From: Berghia stephanieae
Lineage: Eukaryota; Mollusca; Gastropoda; Nudibranchia; Aeolidiidae
Direction: 5' to 3'
NCBI GenBank assembly: GCA_034508935.3
Contig: CM067443.1
Location: forward strand, 4,582,472-4,646,471
Length of the DNA: 64,000 nucleotides
Shown here: piece by piece, positions 1 through 10,288 of the stretch
Numbering within the stretch: the first letter of the stretch is position 1
How the letters are laid out: the number at the start of each line of letters is the position of its first letter
Program-made: the position numbers and the translations under genes
Notes under the pieces: model-generated
What the model was told of the DNA's origin: nothing
Database searches by the model: none
What the model saw: the letters and a program-made list of their open reading frames with translations, nothing else

Positions 1-2525
1 TTTAAAACGTTCTTTTTTCAGTTTCTTGCTGTTTCCTCTTGTCTGAATGTTCTTGTTTGGTTTAAGGAATCCTGCCTCTACCCTGTCTATTCCCTTTACT
101 ATTTTATATGTTTGGATCATATCTCCCCTTCTTCTCCTGTAATCTAAGGTCGGGAGATTTAATTCTTTCAATCTCTCACAGTATGTTTTGTCTTTCAGGT
201 GTGTGATAAGTTTTGTTGCTCTCCTTTGCACTCTTTCCAAACTGTCTTTGTCTCCCTCAAACTTCGGATACCATATGCAGTTAGCATATTCCAGCTTTGA
301 TCTAACCATAGTCTTGTAGATGGTAGTCATGTGTTTTGTTTTCAGATTCTTGAAATTTCTTTTCACTATTCCGAGTGTTTTACTAGCCTTAGATTGAACA
401 TCTTTAATTTGCTTCTTGAAGTTTAGCTTCCTATCAATAAATACTCCTAGGTCTTTTTCCCCATTGGATTTCTGCAGGGGTTTTTCTTTCATTATATAGT
501 TTGCTTCTCTGTTGTTTTTTCCTAGGTGAAGAACTGCACATTTATCTACATTGAACTCCATCTGCCATATTTCGGACCATTCTTCAAGCTTTTTCAAATC
601 TTGTTGTAAGGTGTTTCTTTCTTCTTCTGTATTAGCTACTCCATAGAGCTTAGTATCATCGGCAAAGATTTTACATTTAGATGATAGATTGTCTGGCAAG
701 TCATTGATATAAATCAGGAAGAGAACTGGTCCCAGTACACTTCCTTGTGGAACTCCACTTGTTACCAGTCTCTCTGTTGATGCTGTTCCATTCACTATCA
801 CTTTTTGTCTTCTATCTTTGAGGAAATCTCGGACCCATTTGACTGTCTGATCATTAATTTGATACTGTTCCAATTTCCTGATTAGGCGCCAGTGTGGAAC
901 TTTGTCAAATGCCTTTCTGAAGTCGAGGTATATGACATCTAAATTGTTGCCTAATTCCAGGTCTCTCGTCCAGTCATCCATTGTTTCAAGTAGGTTTGTT
1001 ACTGTAGACCTTCCCGCCATGAAACCATGTTGATCTTTGCTGAATAGTTTGTTCTTGGTCATATGATCAACCATTTCTTCTCTAATCAGCTGTTCCATGA
1101 GCTTGCAGACGACAGATGTCAGGCTCACTGGTCTGTAGTTTTCTGGATTTTTTCTGTCTCCCTTCTTGAATATGGCTGTGACGTTAGCTTCTTTCCATTC
1201 CCTTGGTAGTCTTCCTTCTTTCATCGACTGGTTAAATATCTTGGTTAGGGGTTCTACTAGCTGCTCTGCTAAGTTTTTTAGGATGTAAGGATGAAGTTTG
1301 TCAGGTCCAGGTGATTTACTCTCCTTTAGGTTTTGTAGTCTCTTCATTACTCTCTCTTCAGTAATCGGCCATTGTGTAGTATCTATATTACTTGTTTTAG
1401 CAATATCTGGCAAGTTTTTCTGGTTCTCCACTGTAAAGACACTTGCAAAGAAGAGATTTAGCACCTCTGCCTTGTCTTCATCTTCAGATGCCCAAGTGCC
1501 ATCTTCTTTTTTATGTCACAGGTTCCCTGTCTTGTCTTCATTTTACTGTTTACATAACTCCAGAATACTTTAGGATTTTCTTTCGTTTCCTCTGCTATCT
1601 TGTTCTCATACTTTTGATGCGCTTGTCGGACTATTTTAGTAGTTGCGTTTCTCACTCTTTTGTATTTGTCCCAATCCTCTTCCTTTTTGCTTCTAGAGTA
1701 TCTTCTATTTACTGCCTTCTTCTTCCGTAATGCCTCTCTCACTTCCTGCGTCATCCAAGGTTGATTTCTTCTCCCAACCCGGTTCCCTCTGCTTTTCGGG
1801 ATGTTTTTCTCGAAGCATTGGTTAAGTACTCTGGTAAATCTACTCCAGTTGTTTCCTACGGTGTCCTCGATTAGTATTTCCTCCCATTTGATATGCCCCA
1901 GTTCCTCTTTCATACTCTCTAGATCAGCCTTCCTATATCTGAGTGTCAGTTTTTCATCTACAGTCTCTGATGTCGCCCTCAGTTTTAGGAATATGGTCGC
2001 ATGGTCGCTTTTTCCCAGTGGGTGGCTCAGTCTGAGGTCGATTATGTCATTTTCTTCCTCCATCAATATCAAGTCCAATACGTTGGGCTTTTGGTTTTTT
2101 CTCTGTCTCGTGGGTTCTTTTATTATCTGTTGTAGGTAGCAATCTTCAATGGTTTCTATGAAACTTTCCTCCAGGCTTCCCTCTTTTGGTTCGTCCATCC
2201 CTTTCCACTCCAGTTCCGGCATGTTGAAGTCTCCCATAATAATTATCTCTGAATGCTTTTTTTGTGATGCTCTCCTTATCATCTCCAACATTCTCTCATT
2301 ATTTTCTCCTGTGCTATTTGGGCTCCGATAAATCACTCCTACTAGTATCTGACTTTGTCCAGTTACTCCAATCGAGCACCAAGCGCTCTCCCTAAAGTCG
2401 TGATCTGTGAGTTCCTCTATGGGGTTAACCTTGAGGTTCTCTCTCACCAATAAGTATACTCCTCTGCCGGAAGTTTCAAAATCTCTGCTAGCTATTATAG
2501 TGTATCCCTCAATACCTAACTATGC
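1..2525 (-). mobile_element. CR1-type LINE, endonuclease plus reverse transcriptase, running off the left edge
   Basis: On the minus strand, 2450-1458 encodes a 330-residue piece of an APE-type endonuclease and linker. Visible motifs are GVIYRSPN (residues 38-45), GDFNMPELEW (73-82), VLDLIL and SDH (148-150). The reverse transcriptase follows on 1506-1 in another frame, with SPGPDKLHPYIL, YRPVSLTSVVCKLMEQ, DFRKAFDKVPH, GVPQGSVLGP and the catalytic FADDT at about 652-666. This reads open to the window edge. The only break seen inside EN-RT is a one-base contraction in an A-run at about 1507-1512 (minus-strand sense), which separates the two frames. Upstream of 2450 the endonuclease homology continues as GYTIIASRDFETSGRGVY but hits a stop near 2520 and then fades, so the copy is 5'-truncated. 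Family assignment rests on the motif set, which is typical of CR1/Jockey-group LINEs. The low number of breaks suggests a fairly young copy. Confidence 0.9.
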
Positions 2526-3071
2526 TATCATGAATTCATGAATCATATCTTTATCTATCCTATCTATATCAGATTATTTTCACAGATATTTTGAAAAGAG
2601 GGACTGTATTGTCACACATATATCCATTCAAAATGGAAGGAAATTTTTGTAATAGTTTTAAAATTGAATTTTTTACGGACTTGCCCTCAGAGTTAATATA
2701 AGCTGTCTCTCTAGTTAGGGCTAGGACTAGGGAGCATCTCTCTTTTACTTTTACTCTGAGTATTAAAGTTAAAGTTATTCACACAACTTTCTTACCCCAT
2801 GATCAATACATATAAAAATATTATTTTTTTTTGTTTTTTTTTTTGTTTTTTGTTTTTTAAATTACAAGAGTTTCTTTAATTTGTGAAAAAATGTCCTTTC
2901 AAAATATCACACTGAAAATTGGATAAAAGTAGAGGCAGAGGTGCGTAATTTCACCACTCACTTCATCAGGCCTTAACCCATTGGGCAACCCAATGTCAGG
3001 TTGTTTATCTGACCAATTTTTTGTATTCTCATTAGACATAGTTTTAGATTGTATCTATTTGAAATAGCTCT
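2526..3071. other. Intergenic stretch, no gene seen
   Basis: AT-rich sequence with a T-rich run at about 2823-2860. I see no exon, RNA gene or clear repeat boundary. Confidence 0.5.
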
Positions 3072-3575
3072 TTTTGCGGCAATGTGGTCTTGTGGTATGG
3101 CACTTGCTCTCTGATAGGAAGGTCCTGGGTTTGAGCCTAGAAGACTCTTTTCTCACATTCTCTCATGGTAATCAGGTGTAAAATGAGCGTTATCTCTGTC
3201 CGAAAAAATTGTAATATCTCCTATCATACATGCCTCATGTCATGTCCTACATGTTAATGGGGCAGCGTGGCTCAGTGGTACGGTCTTTGCTTCCTACCTG
3301 AAAGGTACCGAGTTCAATCACCCGATGTTGTGTTGTGTGGCCTTGAGCAAGTCACCTCTCCCTAGCTCACTTTGCGGCGCTGCTCTGCGGCTGACACCTG
3401 GGTTATTCCAGTCTTCCCTTGGAATAGACCCTAAAGACAAATTTCCCCTTGGGGATGAATAAAGGGAATTTTATTTATTTTTATTTATTTTAAGTGTTGC
3501 TGTTGGCCAGGGACCCCTTGTAAAGCACGATGAGCACGTTTAGTGGATTTATCACTATATAAAATCTCAAGTTAA
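3072..3575 (+). mobile_element. tRNA-derived SINE, type A, interrupted by another SINE
   Basis: The tRNA-like head (3072-3140) has the pol III B-box-like core GGGTTTGAGCC. The body includes CAGGTGTAAAATGAG. The tail is at 3493-3572: CAGGGACCCCTTGTAAAGC, then a TTTAGTGGAT...ACTATATAAA ending. Head and tail are separated at 3249-3492 by a second SINE. Compare the intact copy at 62938-63235. The tail (cgctttgagcac...gcgctatataaa) is the kind shared with L2-group LINEs. Confidence 0.8.
3249..3492 (+). mobile_element. tRNA-derived SINE, type B, nested inside the type A SINE
   Basis: It begins GGGGCAGCGTGGCTCAGTGG, giving a near-perfect A box (TGGCTCAGTGG), with a B-box-like GAGTTCAATC. It ends in GAATAAAGGGAATTTTA followed by a (TTTA)n tail. 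It splits the surrounding type A SINE, with a short TTAA at both junctions as a possible target duplication. This is the only copy of the type seen here. Confidence 0.75.
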
Positions 3576-4010
3576 AAAAACAAAAAACATTGTGTCTTGT
3601 GTACTCCCACTGCTGTCAAGTTAATGCACAACCTCTGGCGTGTAACTTCATTGCGAATTTTTATACTTAAATTTTTCCCCACTGCTCACTATTATTACTT
3701 GTTTTTACCATTCCTTTTTGTGCTAGGTGGCTCATGTATAACGCCTCCATTCTGCCTTATTAATTAATGGCTGTGTTCTTCACCGTGCTCAAAATCCTCT
3801 AACCTGCAGCATTTCTTTCTCTTTGAACAGTACACCACCAGGTAGTTTTCAGTCTGACGCGTTTTCTATCTCCCTCTGATCCCATGTCATTGCCATCACA
3901 CAGTCATTATCCTGTACTTTTATTAATTGAAATGTCTAAACCGGTGGGGATTTTTTTGTAGGCTAGGCTATGAGACTACCAAGACCATAAAAAAAAAATT
4001 AATTAAAATT
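3576..4010. other. No gene seen
   Basis: Unstructured AT-rich sequence between two SINEs. No coding or repeat signal recognised. Confidence 0.5.
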
Positions 4011-4306
4011 GAGCTTTATATAGCACAATATCCACTAAATGTGCTCAAAGCGCTTTACAAGGGGTCCCTGGTCAACAGCAACATTTAACATGTAGGACAG
4101 GACATGACGCCTGTTAGGCGATATTACAATTTTTCAGACAAAGACAACGCTGTTAACGGCCAGGAACTCATTTTACACCTGAGTACGGTGAGAAAATGTG
4201 AGTAAAGGGCCTTTTCCAAGGACTCAACTATGCGCCGAGCGGGAGGCTCGGACCCACGACCTTCCGATCCGAAAGCGAGTGTCATACCACTAGACCACAT
4301 AGCCGC
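4010..4306 (-). mobile_element. Full-length type A SINE, minus strand
   Basis: Reverse complement of the type A consensus. The tail (gctttatatagc...cactaaatgtgctcaaagcgctttac) is at 4012-4060. The body runs through CAGGAACTCATTTTACACC, and the tRNA-like head with the B-box region and GACCACATAGCCGC ends at 4306. It is close to the copies at 3072 and 62938. Confidence 0.85.
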
Positions 4307-4700
4307 ACACAAATAAAATGTCTGATTCGCACCTTTATTCACTTCTTCTTTGTCAGGCATTGAATGCAGACTGTAGAAATAAAAATGTAAGAGCAGTTAA
4401 TCAGCACATATTTTTATGAAACTAATTTGCATTTCTTATAATTACTGGTTGGGAAAAGGCAAATTACTATTCCCAACACTGGTTAGGAATAAGCACAGCC
4501 TTTCTTAATATGTAACTGATCTATCTCTTTCTCAGACTTCAGTGGTGATTGACCACATTCCAGCTCTTTCCAGTACATTTTCGTTGCTTACATGGTCCTG
4601 CTATTTTATGTTCAATTCCCATCTCAGATATATATCTGAACTAGAACATCTAGCTTTCCTTTGTCTCCACAGCTCGATATGAGGATGAACATATCCAACT
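4307..4700. other. No gene seen
   Basis: AT-rich spacer with no recognised feature. Confidence 0.5.
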
Positions 4701-5241
4701 GGGTGGGGATCCTGACCTCCCATAGTGGGCAGGGAGGTACATGCTGTGTCGTCTATCCCCCCATACCCGTTTCCCAATTGTTTCCTGTCATTGTCTTGGA
4801 ATGAGATTACTTAGTTTTGTCCTGATCCTTGCCGGAGCTCCTTGGCTGGGAGGGAAACAGTCGAATGTATATTATAGTTTTGGGAGATGATATTTTTTTC
4901 CTTGTAAATCATCTCTCTGTTATGCATTGTATTATGTTGAGTTTACATATTATATTAAATGATTGGTAAACATTTGAGTGTATTCCTCTTAGATGGGACC
5001 TGTGCTTGTGTCTGGATGAGACTTTTAGGTGATCTCAAACTAAGTGCATTGGTGGTCTGCTCTTGGAATCTACATCTGATCCCTATTTGTTCCCAGTTCC
5101 CCTATGTCTTACTTTTTCTTGGGTGCTTTTATTGTAATTCTATAACTTTTTACTATCCCATTTTCTTCCTTTTTACTGGCGCTGATATAACCTAAATGTG
5201 TTGCAAGCGCCGTAAAACCCTTAAAAACAACAACAAACAAC
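4701..5241 (+). repeat. Family C retroposon-like repeat, copy 1
   Basis: About 530 bp. It starts GGGTGGGGATCCTGACCTCC. Internal landmarks are GTCTTGGAATGAGATTACTT, GGGAGGGAAACAGTC and GGGAGATGATATTTTTTTCC. The 3' end TGGCGCTGATATAACC...GTTGCAAGCGCCGTAAAACC forms a GGCGCT/AGCGCC hairpin, followed by an A-rich aaacaacaacaaac tail. The common 3' end and A-rich tail point to retrotransposition. No reading frame of note. Source LINE unknown; the tail recalls RTE-type elements, by inference only. Confidence 0.8.
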
Positions 5242-6375
5242 ATATCCAATTCCTAGAGTATTTTTGTCCTCGAACCTTTACATATTAACCTTAATTACTT
5301 AGAGCTAGTAATTTAATCACACTTCGATCAAGTGCGATATAATGTTTATAAAGTGCCTTACTCAGGACACTCAGCAGGGCTAAATTTTACAAGGTCATGG
5401 CAAGCTGCCAACCTACATTTGAATCCAGGGATTATTATACCTATTCATATTTTTCTTTTTAAAATTTACTTTGTGTCAATTTTGCTTGTGTGGCTACCTC
5501 TATCACATGCAAAAGTTGTCTTTAGAATAAATGTTGGATTACGATATGGTAGTGCATAGCGATTATACATAAAGACTTTATTTCTTCTGCTTAAAAGCAT
5601 ACATGTTGGAATACAACTTTATTTTCTTAACTATTGTTATGAATAAGTGTTGTGTTTTAATGAAAATGTTACCTTATTCTTTGAATTTTAAGATAAATCA
5701 AGTAGGTTAATCTGTGGTACCACCTCCACCCTCCTCTTTTTTTAATTTCTTTAACTCAGTCTCTTTTGTCTCCCCAGTCTTACAATAAACGTGAATACTA
5801 ATGAATTATAAAAATTGATATCATATATTTAAAAAGAACACCAGCTGAACCCATTCCAGAGAAACAGATTAAAATTTTTAAAAACAAAATCTATACAGAT
5901 TTTCAAATTAACTTATAATTGATGTCTTTTTGTGTCAAATGTTACAAAAATAATCTTCTTAAAATTCCATAGCATTCGTTGATCTTCATTGATGCCACCT
6001 CTTCAATATTTTGCTGCTAGCTTTTCCTCTTGCTTCCTCTACCTCACTTTCCGTCCTCTTTCCCCTCCAGTACTTCTTTTGGATCATTTTATGCCTTCTA
6101 ATATGACCATAGTGTGCATACAAGTTTTCTTTGCATGATGGTTTTTCTCATCTTAAAGAAATCAATTATGGTTTGGGTGCAAACAGATAGCCAAATGCCA
6201 TTTGTGTGTGTTGACGGGTGTATGGGGGTTTTATGAAGTGGATATAGAGTGTGGGATAATTCATTTTGTCTTTATGCAACAGTTGCCCATTGTAAGTCAT
6301 TTGTTTTCAAAAATGTAAATTATGATATGAAAAACTGTATTCTATTCTCTTTTTTTTTTTAATTGTTTAAATCAG
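5242..6375. other. Upstream/intron sequence of the PPxY gene
   Basis: AT-rich, ending in a pyrimidine tract (tctcttttttttttaattg) and an AG acceptor at 6374-6375. The first exon with the start codon must lie in or before this stretch, but I cannot place it. Confidence 0.45.
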
Positions 6376-6686
6376 ACTTTACCAATGCACAGCCCCCATC
6401 TTATGATGATGCGATGAAGGCCTCAGCTCCCCCATCAGATGGTGGTATGAATCAGCCACCATATCCAGTCGCCAGTCAACCTCCATATCCTGTGGCAAAC
6501 CAACCCTCATATCCTACAAATGTACAACAGCCTGTCCCTTATCCCTTGCCTCCTCAACAGACATATCCATCCACAAATTATGGAGCGGCACCTAACCCTA
6601 CTTACCCACCTCCTCAACAGTATCCACAACAGACTGGGTATAGGGCACCAATTTCTGGAGCCCCAGGCCAATATAACTACAATACT
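6376..6686 (+). CDS. PPxY gene, exon encoding the Pro/Tyr-rich region
   Basis: It follows a T-rich tract and atcag acceptor and ends AATACT before the donor GTAAGT at 6687. It codes for about 104 residues rich in P, Y and Q, with one PPSY motif and several PPYP motifs. The 3' end is phase 0. Reading runs past the donor for only a few codons before a stop, which supports splicing. Confidence 0.8.
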
Positions 6687-9600
6687 GTAAGTTTGATTCA
6701 CTGTCAACCAAGGGTCGAGAAAACTGATCACTAGCTTAAGATTGCAGTAAGAAAATACAAGTCATTTGTCTATATTACTTTTGTTTTTCTTCTTCAAAAT
6801 AGATTTTTTTTTTTAAATCTTTTCTTTCCGACACTGTTTAACTGTCATTGACAAGCTCCTCATAAGGTTGGTCATGATAATGAGCCTTTATAGAATAATT
6901 TATTCCGAATTTTGGTTTTGTACAGGACTTTTTCACACAAATAATAATATTGATATTAATTGGTTTACTTAATTAAGAGATTATTACAATTTGTGTTGAT
7001 ATCTAACCAATCAATGTTTTAATGAAAAATATCAGGACAGACAGTGGTTTCCATCATTGTGCCTAGTAATCTGGAAGCAAAAAAAAAAGGCCGGAGGGGG
7101 AGGGGGGGGGGGGGGGGGGGAAGCACATGTTAACGGCACATTAAGTAAGAGCCTTAGAATTCCATTCTTGTCATTGAATCTGACCTTTGTATTTATTATA
7201 GTATAGGTGCTTTATGAACCTAACGACTTATAATGTGTTCTGGGTGGGGTTCCTGACCTCCCATGGTGGGTAGGGAGATACATTCTGTGTCTTCTATCCT
7301 CTTATATCTGTTTTCCAACATGCTTTCTGTCTTTGTCTTGGGATGAGATTACTTGGTTTTGTCCTGGCCCTGGTCGGAGTGCTGGCTGGGAGGGAAACAG
7401 TCAAATGCATAGTTATTGTTTTGGGAGATGAATTTTTTTTTTCCTTGTAAATCATCTCTCTGTTATGTATTATTATATTTGTTATTTTGAATGTATAATG
7501 GAAGCATTTCCTCTTTGTTGGATTTTGTGTTTGTGTCCAGATGAGACTTATAGGTTATCTCAAACTAAGTACATTGGTTGTATGCTCTTGGATTCTACAT
7601 CTGATCCCTATTTGTTCCCAATTCCCCTTTGTCTTAGTTTCTCTTGGGTGCTTTAATTGTAATTCTAGAACATTTTACTATCCCATTTTCTTCCTTTTAC
7701 TGGTGCTGATATAGCCTAAATGTGTTGCAAGTGCCGTAAAACTGTTAAAAACAACAAAGACATCATATTGTGTTGTTTCATTTTATTTCTATAGTATTTT
7801 TTTTTTTAAAGTACAGTCTTTTTTTTTTTTTTGAGTTATTTAGACCGCTAAAATAGACAGATTTTGAGAGGAAAGTCTAATATATCTGCTCTTTGAGATT
7901 CAAGATTGAGCTTTTCAGTTTCCATTTTCATGTAACTCGGTAATGACGAAAGTAACCTCTCTATTCATAGGATGATCTGCCCTTTGAAAATAAAGTAAAT
8001 CACAACAGCAGATGTTTATTTGTAATGTATTACAATTAATTGTATTTTAAATAGGTCACTGTAGTTGCTAACCAAGGAGCTGTCGGCAGACCTGTTGTCG
8101 GTGGACCTGTGGTAAGTTGATTTTTATTCACTGCCCTTTTTCTTACTGTTTCAAGCACATGGGATTTAGAATCACTTGTGCCATCTGATATCTGATGGCT
8201 AATTATCCAATCCAATTGTTCATTATTTTCTTTCTTTTTATAAGAATTTTTTTTAAAGTGTTGGATGGAAAAGAAAATTAAGGGTACAGACATCGTCTGA
8301 ACCATGGTGAAATGTCAAGATAAGGGTCATGTCAATATATCAATCCTTCCAGAAATTTAAAGGAAAACAAGTGGAGAATGAGAGATAACAACACAGGTGT
8401 ACTTACTATGGATGGTTTGATGTTGAAGTTTAGTTTTTTTCACTTTATTTGACTTTAAAATGTCAGTTATTTTGATCTGGTTTCTGAAGATCGGGAATGA
8501 TTTTATAGACCCTGTCCTCAGAATTGGCCTTTTTCATATTATAGATAATTAAAAGCTTTTTGTTTGAGTTTTTTTTGTTGTTGTTGTTGTTTTGCATTAG
8601 GATATCTCAGCTTTGCTCTAAATTAGTAATTCTTATTTGGGCGATACTTTTTGCACTTTTCATTATCATCACTATCGACATAAGAGGGACAGTACTCATG
8701 TCTTTTTCTTCATTACCTTATTTGTTGGAAATACATTGAATTATATTGTCTTCAATGTCTGAACCATTATACATGACAAAACTTCAGTAAGATTGTAACT
8801 TCACTTCAAGGACTTCAAGTGTTTACAAACACTTCTCTAGAAGTCAGTTGGATTTAAGTTGTTGAAATAAGTAAATGAAACTTCTGAAAATAGTTTGATT
8901 TATTTAATTGAAAAAACAAAATACACTTGAAAATAAAAGAAGTAGGTACAGTGCAGCCCACTTTTAGCGTCATGGCGTTCAAATCCTGATCTTTTTTCTT
9001 ATATCATTAGCAATTTTTAAAAACTCACTTTAATGACATGTATTTTGGTAAAAACCATCTATGGCGATACTTGCCAAGCTCAATTCAAGTTATCGGTGGG
9101 GTTCCTGACCTCCCATAGTGGGCAGGAAGGTACTTATTGCCTCTTCTATCCCCCTAAATCTGTTTTCCATTGGCATTCTGTCTTTGTCTTGGAATGAGAT
9201 TACTTGGTTTTGTCCTGGCCCTGGTCGGATGTCCTGGCTGAGAGGGAAACAGTCAAATGTAGAGTTAGTTTTCGGAGATGATATTTTTTTCCTTGTAAAT
9301 CATGTCTCTGTTATGAACTGTATTATGTTTTGTTTACGTTTATATATAATTTGTAAACATTTGAGTGTATCCTCTGAGTGGGGACCTGTGCTTGTGCCTG
9401 GATGAGACTTTAAGATGATCTCAAACTAGGTACACTGATAGTGTGCTCTTGGAATCTACATCTGTTCTCTATTTGAACCATTTCCCCTTTGTCTTACTTT
9501 TTCCTCAAGCCCTTTTAATTGTACATATAGAATGCTTTTACTATACAATTTTCATCCTTTTTACTGGCGCTGAACTGACCTAAATGTGTTGCAAGCGCCG

Positions 9601-10251
9601 TAAAACCCTTTAAAAAAAAACATCAATTCAAGTTAATGCAAAATTTTTCTTCAAATGAAAATGCTTACTTTCCTACTGTTGATATCCCGTGATCGTTGCC
9701 AATGAGAATGCTTGATTGACCAACCAGTGATATCCAGTCCCCTCTGGTCTAGGCTAGTTATCATGAACGTTTTCCATAAGTGAGCTAAAGCAAGACAAAA
9801 ACCTAGCTTTCCTGTCACTTCGCATTACACACCCATTCACTAGCCAATCAACTACCGTGTCGCGAGTGAGCGTTACGGTGTTTGACCAACTAGTGATAGC
9901 TCCACACCAACGAAACACGTCCCAGTTAAAAGATTCTGTGCTACCAATCCATTATCGATCTCTGATAGCAAATCATGCACAGGAATACATAAACAAATGA
10001 TAATGTCCACTCCTATCAAGTTTAACAGAAGAGCTCTGACTACAATGCCCTTGGCTAAAGAGCTAGTGAACGTCTGTACAACTTGGAGCACTGCCTAAGA
10101 TAGCCTTTTGTCTTCCTTGTCCTTGGGGAATCCCCATAATTTGGCCATGATCATCAAGAAACAAGAGTAAATCGAATCGCATGGGTTTGAATGACAGAGA
10201 AAAAGATCAGTGCTGATGTTAATAATAATGATTATAATATAATTAATAATA

Positions 10252-10288
<37 letters not shown>

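Noticed and set aside
4959-5195. Frame inside family C repeats (similar peptides in several copies)
   Set aside because: The similar peptides reflect repeat copies; the frame is not kept between copies and starts and stops vary.
6507-6731. Minus-strand frame across the PPxY exon
   Set aside because: Shadow of the true exon, which has splice sites and a motif on the plus strand.
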